From the NCBI RefSeq assembly GCF_001654915.1, contig NZ_LXEQ01000017.1: 64,000 bases of DNA; one strand, written 5' to 3'. This DNA comes from Buttiauxella ferragutiae (GTDB taxonomy: Bacteria; Pseudomonadota; Gammaproteobacteria; Enterobacterales; Enterobacteriaceae). The translations under genes were made by a program, and so were the position numbers. The notes under the pieces were generated by a model. That model made no database searches, was not told the DNA's origin, and saw nothing but the letters and a program-made list of their open reading frames with translations. Of the stretch, positions 1 through 8,719 are shown piece after piece; within the stretch, counting starts at the first letter, position 1, and every line of letters begins with the position of its first letter.

Positions 1-324
1 GTAGACAAACTCTGGCGTGGTTTCCAGTAACTGGAACGGCTCATTAGATTTGAGCTCTTTCGGGTAGGTCAGCAACAGCGCCTGCTCAACATCACCACCA
101 CGGGTGTTGATGGAAAGCTCAAGGACGTCAGTTTTAACCGTGATGATTTTTCCCTGGCCACTGGTCGGCACACCCTGGCTTGCGGCGTTACCTGCTGCGG
201 TGGTCGTAGTCTGCGTGGTCTGCTGCACCTGTGGTTTTGGAGCGTTATCCTGCTCCCAGGCTTGCCAGATCATGAAAGACACGAACAACAAAGCGATGAG
301 AAAGAGATTGCGTTGCGAATCCAT
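1..324 (-). CDS. yidC: Membrane protein insertase YidC, N-terminal part (cut by window edge)
   Basis: YidC inserts and folds inner-membrane proteins, alone or with SecYEG. Only the first 108 codons are inside the window; the gene runs off the left edge. The visible product begins MDSQRNLFLIALLFVSFMIW, the usual first transmembrane/signal-anchor segment. A Gln/Thr-rich linker and the start of the periplasmic domain follow (LELSINTRGGDVEQ). The ATG is at 322-324 and the stop of yidC lies outside. It is the last gene of the rpmH-rnpA-yidD-yidC set, starting two bases after the yidD stop, which is the standard gammaproteobacterial order. Nothing unusual is visible. Confidence 0.97.
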   Translation of the reverse strand, partial: MDSQRNLFLIALLFVSFMIWQAWEQDNAPKPQVQQTTQTTTTAAGNAASQGVPTSGQGKIITVKTDVLELSINTRGGDVEQALLLTYPKELKSNEPFQLLETTPEFVY

Positions 325-326
325 CG

Positions 327-584
327 TTAGTGTTCTCTGGTATCAAAAGGTCCAGGTGGGACGGGATCGTCTCCACCGGGGTTCAAAGGGTGGCATTTTA
401 ATACGCGTTTCACTGTCAACCAACTGCCTTTTAACACCCCAAACCTGCGCAATGCCTCAATTCCGTAGTGAGAACAGGTAGGAGTGAAACGGCAATGCGG
501 CCCGAGAAGCGGACTTATCAGGCGCTGATAGACCTTAATCAGGCCTATCAGGAGCCGGGAGACAGGCGACAGTGACGGCGCCAT
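327..584 (-). CDS. yidD: Membrane protein insertion efficiency factor YidD
   Basis: YidD is a small, probably amphipathic, inner-membrane-associated protein that assists YidC-dependent insertion. The 85-residue product has the family core: a hydrophobic/amphipathic N-terminus (LLIGLIKVYQRLISPLLG), then the cysteine-containing motif CRFTPTCSHYGIEALRRFG and KRVLKCHPLNPGGDDPVP. Length matches the family (about 85 aa). The start overlaps the 3' end of rnpA by 37 bases, which suggests translational coupling. The stop is two bases from the yidC start, so the two are co-transcribed. Confidence 0.96.
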   Translation of the reverse strand: MAPSLSPVSRLLIGLIKVYQRLISPLLGPHCRFTPTCSHYGIEALRRFGVLKGSWLTVKRVLKCHPLNPGGDDPVPPGPFDTREH

Positions 585-907
585 AACTTTTCCAATGCTT
601 CCGATAAAGCCCGGTTATCCAGGTCGGCAACCCCTTTCTTAGCCACTACCACGAAATCCATAGGCGGAAGTTCATGCTGACGCAAACGGAAACTCTCACG
701 CGTCAGACGTTTAATCCGATTGCGTTCGTGTGCGCGTTTAACGTTTTTCTTAGCGACTGTTAGACCGATGCGGGGATGCCCCAGCGAATTTAGGCGGCCG
801 AGGATGGTGATTTGCGGCGTGCCAGCCCGTTGAGGCTGCTGGAAGACGAAAGTGAAATGAGTGGGAGTTAACAAGCGTAACTCCCTGGGAAATGCGAGCT
901 TAACCAC
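548..907 (-). CDS. rnpA: Ribonuclease P protein component
   Basis: RnpA is the protein subunit of RNase P. It binds the RNA subunit and removes 5' leaders from precursor tRNAs. The 119-residue basic protein carries the family signature AKKNVKRAHERNRIKRLTRESFR (residues about 52-74) and is almost identical in length and sequence to the E. coli protein as recalled. The start is GTG (905-907, minus strand), 17 bases beyond the rpmH stop. Its 3' end overlaps yidD. It is co-transcribed with rpmH, as in other Enterobacteriaceae. Confidence 0.97.
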   Translation of the reverse strand: MVKLAFPRELRLLTPTHFTFVFQQPQRAGTPQITILGRLNSLGHPRIGLTVAKKNVKRAHERNRIKRLTRESFRLRQHELPPMDFVVVAKKGVADLDNRALSEALEKLWRRHCRLSPGS

Positions 908-924
908 TCAGGGGTTAGCTTTTA

Positions 925-1065
925 TTACTTAGAAACGGTCAGACGGGAACGGCCTTTAGCACGACGACGTGCCAAAACCTGACGACCATTTTTAGTTGCC
1001 ATACGAGCACGGAAACCGTGTGAACGGTTACGCTTCAGTACGGACGGTTGAAAAGTGCGTTTCAT
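925..1065 (-). CDS. rpmH: 50S ribosomal protein L34
   Basis: L34 is a small basic protein of the large ribosomal subunit. I translated it by hand: it starts MKRTFQPSVLKRNRSHGFRA, continues RMATKNGRQVLARRRAKGRS and ends RLTVSK. That is 46 residues, the normal length, with essentially the E. coli sequence. The ATG is at 1063-1065 and the stop at 925-927. It is the first gene of the minus-strand operon that continues into rnpA, yidD and yidC, and it is divergent from dnaA. Confidence 0.98.
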   Translation of the reverse strand: MKRTFQPSVLKRNRSHGFRARMATKNGRQVLARRRAKGRSRLTVSK

Positions 1066-1692
1066 GGCGATTTCTACCTAAACTTGGATAAATTTCACTG
1101 GGTTAGCGAAGAGCCCTGCATAAACTGCAAAAGACTTACGCCTCAGTGTGGCTGATTAAAGAGGCCGGATTGTAATAATTGTACACTCCGGAGTCAATTC
1201 TCTTTCCTTAATTCCCGTGCCTTAATTCGCTTTTTGACCCTAAAAATGACCAGGATCTGTCCAAAATAAAGCCGTGGTGACACGCGACGGGTGGGGAATT
1301 ATACGGCGTCCCCATTAAAGAGCAAGGATCGTTAGGGATCTTCCTTAGATCAGTTAAGACGATTTTGTGCGCTAGTCATTAAATTTTCCTATTTAGGAAT
1401 GATATGCGCTGCGCGTTTGGCAGGATCGTTTACACTTAGACTCCACAAAACAGCCCTGTGGATAAATCGGGAAGAAACTGTGAGAAACAGAAGATCTCTG
1501 GCGCGCTTTAGGCTATGATCCGCGGTCCCGATCGTGATCCTTTAGCGTTCACCCTGGGGTAAACCGCAGATAGCGGTTCGCACGCTTCCCGTACCGGGGT
1601 TCCGTTGAGGAAGAGTCGGCGTGTGTCAACAATCATGAATATAAACTTTCAGTCTTCGTCATTTTATCGACTTTGTTCGAGTGGAGTCCGCC
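1066..1692. promoter_or_regulatory. rpmH/dnaA divergent promoter region with clustered GATC sites
   Basis: This 627-base gap must hold the promoters of both rpmH (leftward) and dnaA (rightward). It contains at least nine GATC Dam sites between 1254 and 1539 (1254, 1327, 1337, 1348, 1424, 1493, 1517, 1530, 1536) and one perfect DnaA box (listed separately). In E. coli the same region is DnaA-autoregulated and sequestered by SeqA when hemimethylated. The GATC density suggests the same control here. I see no protein-coding gene in it. The dnaA ribosome binding site is GGAG at 1683-1686. Confidence 0.75.
1457..1465 (-). promoter_or_regulatory. DnaA box (TGTGGATAA, reverse of TTATCCACA) upstream of dnaA
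   Basis: The nine bases are the exact reverse complement of the high-affinity DnaA box TTATCCACA. It lies 228 bases before the dnaA start. A box at this location mediates autorepression of dnaA in E. coli. Only one strong box is visible, so this is a promoter control site and not a replication origin. Confidence 0.8.
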
Positions 1693-3081
1693 GTGTCACT
1701 TTCGCTTTGGCAGCAGTGTCTTGCCCGATTGCAGGATGAGTTACCAGCCACAGAATTCAGTATGTGGATACGCCCCCTACAGGCGGAACTGAGCGATAAC
1801 ACGCTGGCCCTGTATGCGCCAAACCGTTTTGTTCTCGACTGGGTACGAGATAAGTACCTCAATAATATCAATGGATTACTTAACGATTTTTGCGGTACAG
1901 ATGCGCCCGTATTACGTTTTGAAGTGGGCAGCAAACCGGTCAGCCAGACGTTAAATCAGCAAGCAGTAGCGACTGCTCCTGCCCATGCGCAAATGGCTCG
2001 CCCTGCGGCACCTATGCGTCCGAGTTGGGATAATCTTCCAGCCCCGGCTGAGCAACTGTACCGTTCCAACGTCAACGTAAAACATACTTTCGATAACTTC
2101 GTTGAAGGTAAATCGAACCAACTGGCTCGCGCGGCGGCACGCCAGGTGGCAGATAACCCCGGTGGCGCTTATAACCCTTTGTTCCTTTATGGCGGCACAG
2201 GCCTGGGTAAAACGCACCTTTTGCATGCTGTTGGCAACGGTATTATTGCGCGCAAACCGAATGCAAAAGTGGTGTACATGCACTCTGAACGTTTCGTTCA
2301 GGACATGGTAAAAGCACTACAAAATAACGCTATTGAAGAGTTCAAACGTTACTACCGTTCTGTTGATGCGCTGCTAATAGATGATATTCAATTCTTTGCC
2401 AATAAAGAGCGCTCACAGGAAGAATTCTTCCACACCTTTAATGCCCTGCTTGAAGGTAACCAACAGATCATTCTGACTTCGGATCGTTATCCAAAAGAGA
2501 TCAACGGCGTTGAAGATCGTCTGAAATCGCGCTTCGGTTGGGGGTTAACGGTTGCCATCGAACCACCAGAGCTGGAAACGCGAGTTGCGATCCTGATGAA
2601 AAAAGCAGATGAGAATGACATTCGTCTGCCGGGTGAAGTGGCCTTCTTTATTGCCAAGCGTTTACGCTCGAATGTGCGTGAACTGGAAGGGGCATTGAAC
2701 CGTGTTATCGCCAACGCCAACTTTACTGGCCGGGCGATTACCATCGACTTCGTGCGCGAAGCACTGCGTGATCTTCTTGCGCTGCAAGAGAAGCTCGTCA
2801 CCATCGACAATATTCAGAAGACGGTGGCTGAGTACTATAAAATAAAGATTGCTGACCTGTTGTCCAAGCGTCGTTCCCGCTCGGTTGCCCGTCCACGTCA
2901 AATGGCGATGGCGCTGGCGAAGGAACTGACTAACCATAGCTTGCCAGAAATCGGCGATGCCTTTGGTGGCCGCGACCATACTACGGTTCTCCATGCCTGC
3001 CGTAAGATTGAGCAGTTGCGTGAAGAAAGCCACGACATCAAAGAAGATTTCTCTAACCTAATCAGAACATTATCTTCGTGA
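1693..3081 (+). CDS. dnaA: Chromosomal replication initiator DnaA
   Basis: DnaA binds DnaA boxes at oriC and, in the ATP form, opens the duplex and recruits DnaB. The GTG at 1693 is chosen as start because the product then begins V/M-SLSLWQQCLARLQDELPA as in E. coli and has GGAG seven bases upstream; the upstream in-frame GTG at 1681 has no such support. The 462-aa protein has an N-terminal DnaB-interaction domain, a variable linker (about 80-130), the AAA+ domain with Walker A GGTGLGKTH and Walker B LLIDDIQF, and the C-terminal helix-turn-helix with RDHTTVLHACRKI, which contacts DnaA boxes. It is five residues shorter than E. coli DnaA (467) as I recall it, probably in the linker. It is followed after four bases by dnaN. 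Confidence 0.98.
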   Translation: MSLSLWQQCLARLQDELPATEFSMWIRPLQAELSDNTLALYAPNRFVLDWVRDKYLNNINGLLNDFCGTDAPVLRFEVGSKPVSQTLNQQAVATAPAHAQMARPAAPMRPSWDNLPAPAEQLYRSNVNVKHTFDNFVEGKSNQLARAAARQVADNPGGAYNPLFLYGGTGLGKTHLLHAVGNGIIARKPNAKVVYMHSERFVQDMVKALQNNAIEEFKRYYRSVDALLIDDIQFFANKERSQEEFFHTFNALLEGNQQIILTSDRYPKEINGVEDRLKSRFGWGLTVAIEPPELETRVAILMKKADENDIRLPGEVAFFIAKRLRSNVRELEGALNRVIANANFTGRAITIDFVREALRDLLALQEKLVTIDNIQKTVAEYYKIKIADLLSKRRSRSVARPRQMAMALAKELTNHSLPEIGDAFGGRDHTTVLHACRKIEQLREESHDIKEDFSNLIRTLSS

Positions 3082-3085
3082 CGCT

Positions 3086-4186
3086 ATGAAATTTACCGTT
3101 GAACGTGAAACTTTATTAAAACCGCTGCAACAGGTGAGTGGCCCGTTAGGTGGCCGTCCTACGTTACCGATTCTCGGCAACCTGCTGTTGCAAGTCGCGG
3201 AAGGAACGCTCTCATTAACAGGGACTGACCTGGAAATGGAGATGGTGGCGCGTGTCGCTTTAGTTCAAGCGCATGAGCCGGGTGCCACCACAGTGCCTGC
3301 GCGTAAATTCTTCGACATCTGTCGTGGTTTGCCAGAAGGCGCGGAAATCGCTGTACAGCTTGAGGGCGACCGCATGCTAGTGCGCTCCGGGCGTAGCCGT
3401 TTCTCGCTCTCCACGCTGCCGGCGGCAGATTTCCCGAACCTCGACGACTGGCAGAGCGAAGTAGAATTCACGCTCCCACAAGCGACCATGAAACGCCTGA
3501 TTGAAGCCACGCAGTTTTCTATGGCTCATCAGGACGTTCGTTATTATCTGAACGGCATGTTGTTTGAAACCGAAGGCGAAGAACTGCGCACCGTGGCGAC
3601 CGATGGTCACCGCCTGGCGGTGTGTTCTATGCCGGTGGGTCAGTCTCTGCCAAACCATTCGGTGATCGTGCCGCGTAAAGGCGTGATTGAACTGATGCGT
3701 ATGCTGGACGGCGGTGATTCACCACTGCGCATACAAATTGGCAGCAACAACATCCGTGCTCATGTCGGTGACTTTATCTTCACTTCTAAGCTGGTTGATG
3801 GCCGTTTCCCGGATTATCGCCGCGTATTGCCGAAGAATCCGGACAAACACCTGGATGCCAGCTGTGATTTGCTGAAACAAGCATTTTCGCGTGCGGCGAT
3901 TCTCTCGAACGAGAAATTCCGTGGCGTTCGTCTGCAAGTGATTCAAAATCAATTGAAAATCACGGCTAACAACCCGGAACAGGAAGAAGCCGAAGAAATT
4001 CTCGACGTCACTTACGACGGCACAGATATGGAAATTGGTTTCAACGTCAGTTACGTGCTCGATGTTCTGAACGCTCTGAAGTGCGAGAACGTGCGCATTT
4101 TACTGACCGACTCTGTTTCTAGTGTGCAGATCGAAGATGCAGCCTCTCAAGCGGCGGCTTACGTAGTCATGCCAATGAGACTGTAG
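3086..4186 (+). CDS. dnaN: DNA polymerase III beta sliding clamp
   Basis: The beta clamp is a ring-shaped homodimer that tethers polymerase III and many repair proteins to DNA. The product is 366 aa, the normal length. It begins MKFTVERETLLKPLQQVSGPLGGRPTLPIL and ends with the typical clamp C-terminus (AAYVVMPMRL). The three repeated clamp domains of about 120 residues each are covered without interruption. It starts four bases after dnaA and abuts recF directly (its TAG is immediately followed by the recF ATG), which fits a dnaA-dnaN-recF operon. Confidence 0.98.
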   Translation: MKFTVERETLLKPLQQVSGPLGGRPTLPILGNLLLQVAEGTLSLTGTDLEMEMVARVALVQAHEPGATTVPARKFFDICRGLPEGAEIAVQLEGDRMLVRSGRSRFSLSTLPAADFPNLDDWQSEVEFTLPQATMKRLIEATQFSMAHQDVRYYLNGMLFETEGEELRTVATDGHRLAVCSMPVGQSLPNHSVIVPRKGVIELMRMLDGGDSPLRIQIGSNNIRAHVGDFIFTSKLVDGRFPDYRRVLPKNPDKHLDASCDLLKQAFSRAAILSNEKFRGVRLQVIQNQLKITANNPEQEEAEEILDVTYDGTDMEIGFNVSYVLDVLNALKCENVRILLTDSVSSVQIEDAASQAAAYVVMPMRL

Positions 4187-5260
4187 ATGTCGCTGTCGCG
4201 TTTGTTGATCAAAGACTTTCGTAATATCGAAAATGCTGATTTGGCTCTGGCTCCAGGTTTTAATTTTCTGGTGGGAGCCAACGGAAGCGGCAAGACCAGC
4301 GTGTTAGAGGCGATTTATACCCTCGGTCACGGGCGCGCTTTTCGCAGTCTGAAGATTGAGCGCGTTATCCGCCATGAAACAGAATCCTTTGTACTGCATG
4401 GTCGTTTACAAAATGGCGAGCGGGAAATCTCACTTGGCCTGACCAAAGACCGTGCGGGCGACAGCAAAGTGCGTATTGACGGCAGCGACGGCCACAAAGT
4501 GGCTGAACTTGCGCTGTTGATGCCGATGCAACTCATCACCCCTGAAGGATTTACACTGCTCAACGGCGGCCCGAAATACCGTAGAGCTTTCCTCGATTGG
4601 GGATGTTTCCACAACGAACCAGGATTTTTTGTCGCCTGGAGCAATCTCAAACGCCTGCTTAAGCAACGTAACGCTGCGTTGCGACAAGTAACGCGTTATG
4701 CGCAATTGCGGCCATGGGATCAAGAGCTTATCCCACTAGCGGAGCAAATTAGCCGCTGGCGTGCCGACTACAGTGCAGCCATTGCCGATGACATGGCTGA
4801 TACTTGTGCGCAATTTCTGCCGGAGTTCTCGCTTAGTTTCTCCTTCCAGCGCGGCTGGGAAAAAGAGAGTGACTACGGCGAGCTACTGGAACGCAACTTC
4901 GAACGCGATCGAATGCTGACCTACACCGCTCACGGCCCTCACAAAGCTGATTTCAGGATCCGTGCTGACGGTGCTCCGGTCGAAGATACCTTGTCGCGTG
5001 GGCAGCTTAAATTACTGATGTGCGCTTTAAGACTGGCGCAGGGTGAGTTTCTCACCCGACAGAACGGGCGGCGTTGCCTGTATCTGATAGATGATTTTGC
5101 CTCTGAACTAGATGATGCACGCCGTGGTCTATTAGCCAGCCGGCTAAAGGCGACGGAATCACAGGTTTTTGTTAGCGCAATTAGCGCAGAACATGTGATG
5201 GATATGGCGGACAAAAATTCGAAGATGTTCGTCGTGGATCAGGGTAAAATAACGGATTAA
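4187..5260 (+). CDS. recF: DNA replication and repair protein RecF
   Basis: RecF is an SMC/ABC-like ATPase. With RecO and RecR it loads RecA at ssDNA gaps. The 357-aa product shows Walker A GANGSGKT at residues 30-37, the ABC signature SRGQLKLL near residue 270 and Walker B CLYLIDDFASELDD near 305. These are in the family order at the family length. The ATG is the three bases directly after the dnaN stop, so translation is probably coupled. Confidence 0.97.
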   Translation: MSLSRLLIKDFRNIENADLALAPGFNFLVGANGSGKTSVLEAIYTLGHGRAFRSLKIERVIRHETESFVLHGRLQNGEREISLGLTKDRAGDSKVRIDGSDGHKVAELALLMPMQLITPEGFTLLNGGPKYRRAFLDWGCFHNEPGFFVAWSNLKRLLKQRNAALRQVTRYAQLRPWDQELIPLAEQISRWRADYSAAIADDMADTCAQFLPEFSLSFSFQRGWEKESDYGELLERNFERDRMLTYTAHGPHKADFRIRADGAPVEDTLSRGQLKLLMCALRLAQGEFLTRQNGRRCLYLIDDFASELDDARRGLLASRLKATESQVFVSAISAEHVMDMADKNSKMFVVDQGKITD

Positions 5261-5288
5261 CCCAAGAATAAATGAGCGAGAAACGTTG

Positions 5289-7703
5289 ATGTCGAATTCT
5301 TATGACTCCTCCAGTATCAAAGTCCTTAAAGGGCTGGATGCGGTACGTAAGCGCCCGGGAATGTATATCGGCGATACGGACGACGGCACCGGTCTGCACC
5401 ACATGGTATTTGAGGTCGTAGATAACGCTATCGACGAAGCACTTGCCGGTCACTGTAAAGACATCGTTGTCACCATTCATGCTGATAACTCTGTCTCCGT
5501 CACCGATGATGGCCGTGGTATTCCTACCGGTATTCACCCGGAAGAAGGCGTATCTGCTGCCGAAGTTATCATGACCGTGCTGCACGCTGGCGGTAAGTTC
5601 GATGACAACTCCTATAAAGTTTCTGGCGGTCTGCACGGCGTAGGTGTTTCTGTTGTTAACGCCCTGTCCCAGAAACTGGAACTGCTGATTCGCCGCGAAG
5701 GCAAAGTACACCAGCAAACTTACGTTCACGGCGTGCCACAGGCACCGCTGGCGGCGACGGGTGATACCGATGCCACCGGTACGCAAGTCCGTTTCTGGCC
5801 AAGCCATGAAACCTTCACCAACGTGATTGAGTTTGAATACGACATTCTGGCCAAACGCCTGCGTGAACTGTCATTCCTGAACTCCGGTGTTTCTATCCGC
5901 CTGATTGATAAGCGTGATGGCCGCCAGGACCACTTCCACTACGAAGGTGGTATCCGCGCATTCGTTGAGTACCTCAACAAAAACAAAACCCCAATTCACC
6001 CAACCGTGTTCTATTTCAGCACTGAAAAAGACGGTATTGGCGTAGAAGTGGCGTTGCAGTGGAACGATGGTTTCCAGGAAAACATCTACTGCTTTACCAA
6101 CAACATCCCGCAGCGCGATGGTGGTACTCACCTGGCAGGTTTCCGCTCGGCGATGACACGTACGCTGAATGCGTATATGGAAAAAGAAGGCTACAGCAAA
6201 AAAGCGAAAGTGAGCGCCACCGGTGACGATGCCCGTGAAGGCCTGATTGCTGTTGTCTCCGTAAAAGTTCCGGACCCTAAATTCTCTTCTCAGACCAAAG
6301 ACAAACTGGTTTCTTCGGAAGTGAAAACCGCGGTTGAGCAGCAGATGAACGAACTGCTGTCTGAATACCTGCTGGAAAACCCGTCTGACGCGAAAATCGT
6401 CGTCGGCAAAATTATTGATGCGGCTCGTGCTCGTGAAGCAGCACGTCGTGCACGTGAAATGACTCGTCGTAAAGGCGCGCTGGATTTGGCTGGTTTGCCA
6501 GGCAAACTGGCTGATTGCCAGGAACGCGACCCGGCTCACTCCGAACTGTACCTTGTGGAAGGGGACTCTGCGGGCGGCTCTGCAAAACAGGGGCGTAACC
6601 GTAAGAACCAGGCGATCCTGCCACTGAAAGGTAAAATTCTGAACGTTGAGAAAGCGCGCTTTGACAAAATGCTCGCCTCTCAAGAAGTCGCAACGCTGAT
6701 TACGGCGCTGGGCTGCGGCATTGGCCGTGACGAATACAACCCGGACAAACTGCGTTATCACAGCATCATCATCATGACGGATGCGGACGTCGACGGCTCA
6801 CACATTCGTACCCTGCTGTTGACCTTCTTCTACCGTCAAATGCCTGAAATCGTTGAACGCGGCCATGTGTATATCGCACAGCCACCGCTGTACAAAGTGA
6901 AGAAAGGCAAGCAAGAGCAGTACATCAAAGATGATGAAGCGATGGATCAATATCAGATCTCTATCGCACTGGATGGCGCAACACTGCACACCAATGCCAG
7001 CGCACCAGCCATCGCCGGTGAAGCACTGGAAAAACTGGTGTCCGAGTTCAATGCTTGCCAGAAAATGATTGGCCGCATGGAACGTCGTTATCCGCGCAAC
7101 CTGCTGAATAACCTGGTTTATCATGCAACGCTTGCCGATGCCGACCTGACTGACGAAAGCAAAGTGAACGACTGGGTTTCTAAGCTGGTCATCGCGCTGA
7201 ACGAAAACGAGCAACACGGCAGCACCTGGAATTCTATCGTGCGTCACAACCGCGAGCTGAATATCTTTGAGCCAGTGATTCGTGTGCGTACTCACGGTGT
7301 GGATACCGACTACCCGCTGGAGCAAGAATTCATAGTTGGTGGCGAGTACCGTCGTATTTGCACACTGGGCGAGAAACTGCGCGGCTTAATCGAAGAAGAT
7401 GCGTTTATCGAACGTGGCGAACGCCGTCAGCCAGTTGCCAGCTTCGAGCAGGCGCTGGAATGGCTGGTGAAAGAGTCCCGTCGTGGCTTGTCTATTCAGC
7501 GCTACAAAGGTTTGGGCGAAATGAACCCGGATCAGCTGTGGGAAACCACAATGGATCCGCAAAGCCGTCGTATGCTGCGTGTCACCGTAAAAGACGCGAT
7601 TGCTGCCGATCAGCTGTTCACCACCCTGATGGGTGACGCGGTTGAACCACGTCGCGCATTTATCGAAGAAAACGCCCTGAAAGCGGCGAACATCGATATC
7701 TAA
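5289..7703 (+). CDS. gyrB: DNA gyrase subunit B
   Basis: GyrB is the ATPase subunit of gyrase (GyrA2GyrB2), which introduces negative supercoils. The ATG at 5289 is used because it gives MSNSYDSSSIKVLKGLDAVR as in E. coli; the TTG three bases earlier is not needed. It has 804 residues, the same as E. coli. Visible are the GHKL ATPase motifs (EVVDNAIDEALAGH, and DDGRGIP with GLHGVGVSVVNALS), the TOPRIM segment EGDSAGGSAKQGRNRKNQAI and the metal site MTDADVDGSHI. The C-terminal block IQRYKGLGEMNPDQLWETTM is also present. The stop is one base from the convergent LysR gene. Confidence 0.98.
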   Translation: MSNSYDSSSIKVLKGLDAVRKRPGMYIGDTDDGTGLHHMVFEVVDNAIDEALAGHCKDIVVTIHADNSVSVTDDGRGIPTGIHPEEGVSAAEVIMTVLHAGGKFDDNSYKVSGGLHGVGVSVVNALSQKLELLIRREGKVHQQTYVHGVPQAPLAATGDTDATGTQVRFWPSHETFTNVIEFEYDILAKRLRELSFLNSGVSIRLIDKRDGRQDHFHYEGGIRAFVEYLNKNKTPIHPTVFYFSTEKDGIGVEVALQWNDGFQENIYCFTNNIPQRDGGTHLAGFRSAMTRTLNAYMEKEGYSKKAKVSATGDDAREGLIAVVSVKVPDPKFSSQTKDKLVSSEVKTAVEQQMNELLSEYLLENPSDAKIVVGKIIDAARAREAARRAREMTRRKGALDLAGLPGKLADCQERDPAHSELYLVEGDSAGGSAKQGRNRKNQAILPLKGKILNVEKARFDKMLASQEVATLITALGCGIGRDEYNPDKLRYHSIIIMTDADVDGSHIRTLLLTFFYRQMPEIVERGHVYIAQPPLYKVKKGKQEQYIKDDEAMDQYQISIALDGATLHTNASAPAIAGEALEKLVSEFNACQKMIGRMERRYPRNLLNNLVYHATLADADLTDESKVNDWVSKLVIALNENEQHGSTWNSIVRHNRELNIFEPVIRVRTHGVDTDYPLEQEFIVGGEYRRICTLGEKLRGLIEEDAFIERGERRQPVASFEQALEWLVKESRRGLSIQRYKGLGEMNPDQLWETTMDPQSRRMLRVTVKDAIAADQLFTTLMGDAVEPRRAFIEENALKAANIDI

Positions 7704-7704
7704 G

Positions 7705-8610
7705 TTAGTTAATGCTGGTGGGCAATCTGCTCACCAGCATATCTACTGCCAGCCGTACTTTTAGCGGTAGATGAGATGTCTGGAGCCACACCGCATGGCT
7801 TTCATAAACGTTGTCCAGGTCTTCGCGCAGTATCCTCACCAGTTTCCCATTCTGTAACTCTTCCTCAATCAGCCAGCAAGGCAGCAGCGCAATACCCAAT
7901 CCAGCAATCGCCGCATCCGCAATCGCTTCTAAATCATCCATCAGAACACGTGCTTTGGGGATAAACTCGCTTTTCTTGCCGCCATCGGCATTGATAACCC
8001 AGCGATGTGGCACGCCAGCGTTAATGTAATTGAACACTTCATAATGCGATAAATCGTCAATGGTTTGCGGCTCACCGTGTTGCAGCAAATAGCGAGGCGA
8101 CGCGCAGATCATCATGCGATGCTCACCGATCTTCCGCGCGACCAGGCCGCTGCTATCAGGTAATTTTCCGTTGCGAATCACCAGATCTAATCCATCTTCA
8201 ACCAGGTCAGAAACCTTGTCGCTAAACAGCAAATCCATACTCAGGTTGGGATGCTGGCTGGCAAATTCTGCGAGCAGTGGCGCAATACACATACGCCCAT
8301 ACAGCACTGGCATTGAAACCCGTAACCGCCCGCTGACACTCTGTTTTCCATTTTCGAGTAGTGTTTCAGCGGTATTAATTTCTGCCAGCGCTCGTAAACA
8401 ATGCTCATAGAAAAGTGCGCCGTCATCGGTCAGCGTTACGCTTCGCGTGGTGCGCTGAAAAAGCTGCACACCGAGTCTTTGCTCTAGTTGAGAAACTGTT
8501 TTACCGACCGCCGAACGTGAAAGATGCAGGCGCTGCGCCGCCAGTGCAAAACTCCCCGCCTCAACTGCCGTAACAAAAACAGAAATCCCCTTCAGTTGTT
8601 CACTCATCAT
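7705..8610 (-). CDS. LysR-family transcriptional regulator
   Basis: This is a DNA-binding regulator of the LysR family, specific role unknown. The N-terminal winged helix-turn-helix is clear (SFALAAQRLHLSRSAVGKTVSQLEQRLGVQLFQR, then TTRSVTLTDDG). A LysR substrate-binding fold follows, with RLRVSMPVLYG, VIRNGKLPDS and the late AIADAAIAGLGIALLPCW motif. I start at the ATG at 8608-8610 (product MMSEQLKGISVFV..., about 301 aa); the upstream in-frame start adds seven residues without a better ribosome site. It is divergent from the oxidoreductase gene at 8720, which is the likely target. The resemblance is to the CrgA/AaeR-like LysR subgroup that controls an adjacent reductase, but this is inference. 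Confidence 0.9.
   Translation of the reverse strand: MMSEQLKGISVFVTAVEAGSFALAAQRLHLSRSAVGKTVSQLEQRLGVQLFQRTTRSVTLTDDGALFYEHCLRALAEINTAETLLENGKQSVSGRLRVSMPVLYGRMCIAPLLAEFASQHPNLSMDLLFSDKVSDLVEDGLDLVIRNGKLPDSSGLVARKIGEHRMMICASPRYLLQHGEPQTIDDLSHYEVFNYINAGVPHRWVINADGGKKSEFIPKARVLMDDLEAIADAAIAGLGIALLPCWLIEEELQNGKLVRILREDLDNVYESHAVWLQTSHLPLKVRLAVDMLVSRLPTSIN
7712..7740. terminator. Hairpin ATGCTGGTG/CACCAGCAT after gyrB
   Basis: A perfect 9-bp inverted repeat with an 11-base loop begins nine bases after the gyrB stop. It could end gyrB transcription, but no U-run follows directly. It lies inside the 3' end of the convergent LysR gene, so it also encodes that protein's C-terminus. Confidence 0.45.
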
Positions 8611-8719
8611 TTGTATCCATTCAGGAACCAATACCGAGAAAATCTATCGCCACTGGTGATTGTAGGCCAACGATATACTTTGAGTGGTGATGAATGAAGC
8701 CAAATTCCTGGAGAAAATA

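Noticed and set aside
1066..1692. Possible replication origin between rpmH and dnaA
   Set aside because: Only one strong DnaA box is present and there is no AT-rich 13-mer array that I can see. In Enterobacteriaceae oriC lies near mnmG/mioC, not at dnaA. The GATC cluster is explained by promoter sequestration.
5871..6761. Long frame (296 codons) antisense to gyrB, and similar long antisense frames over bcsA, bcsC and dppD
   Set aside because: These are shadows of highly biased codon use in well-identified genes; no independent signals for expression.
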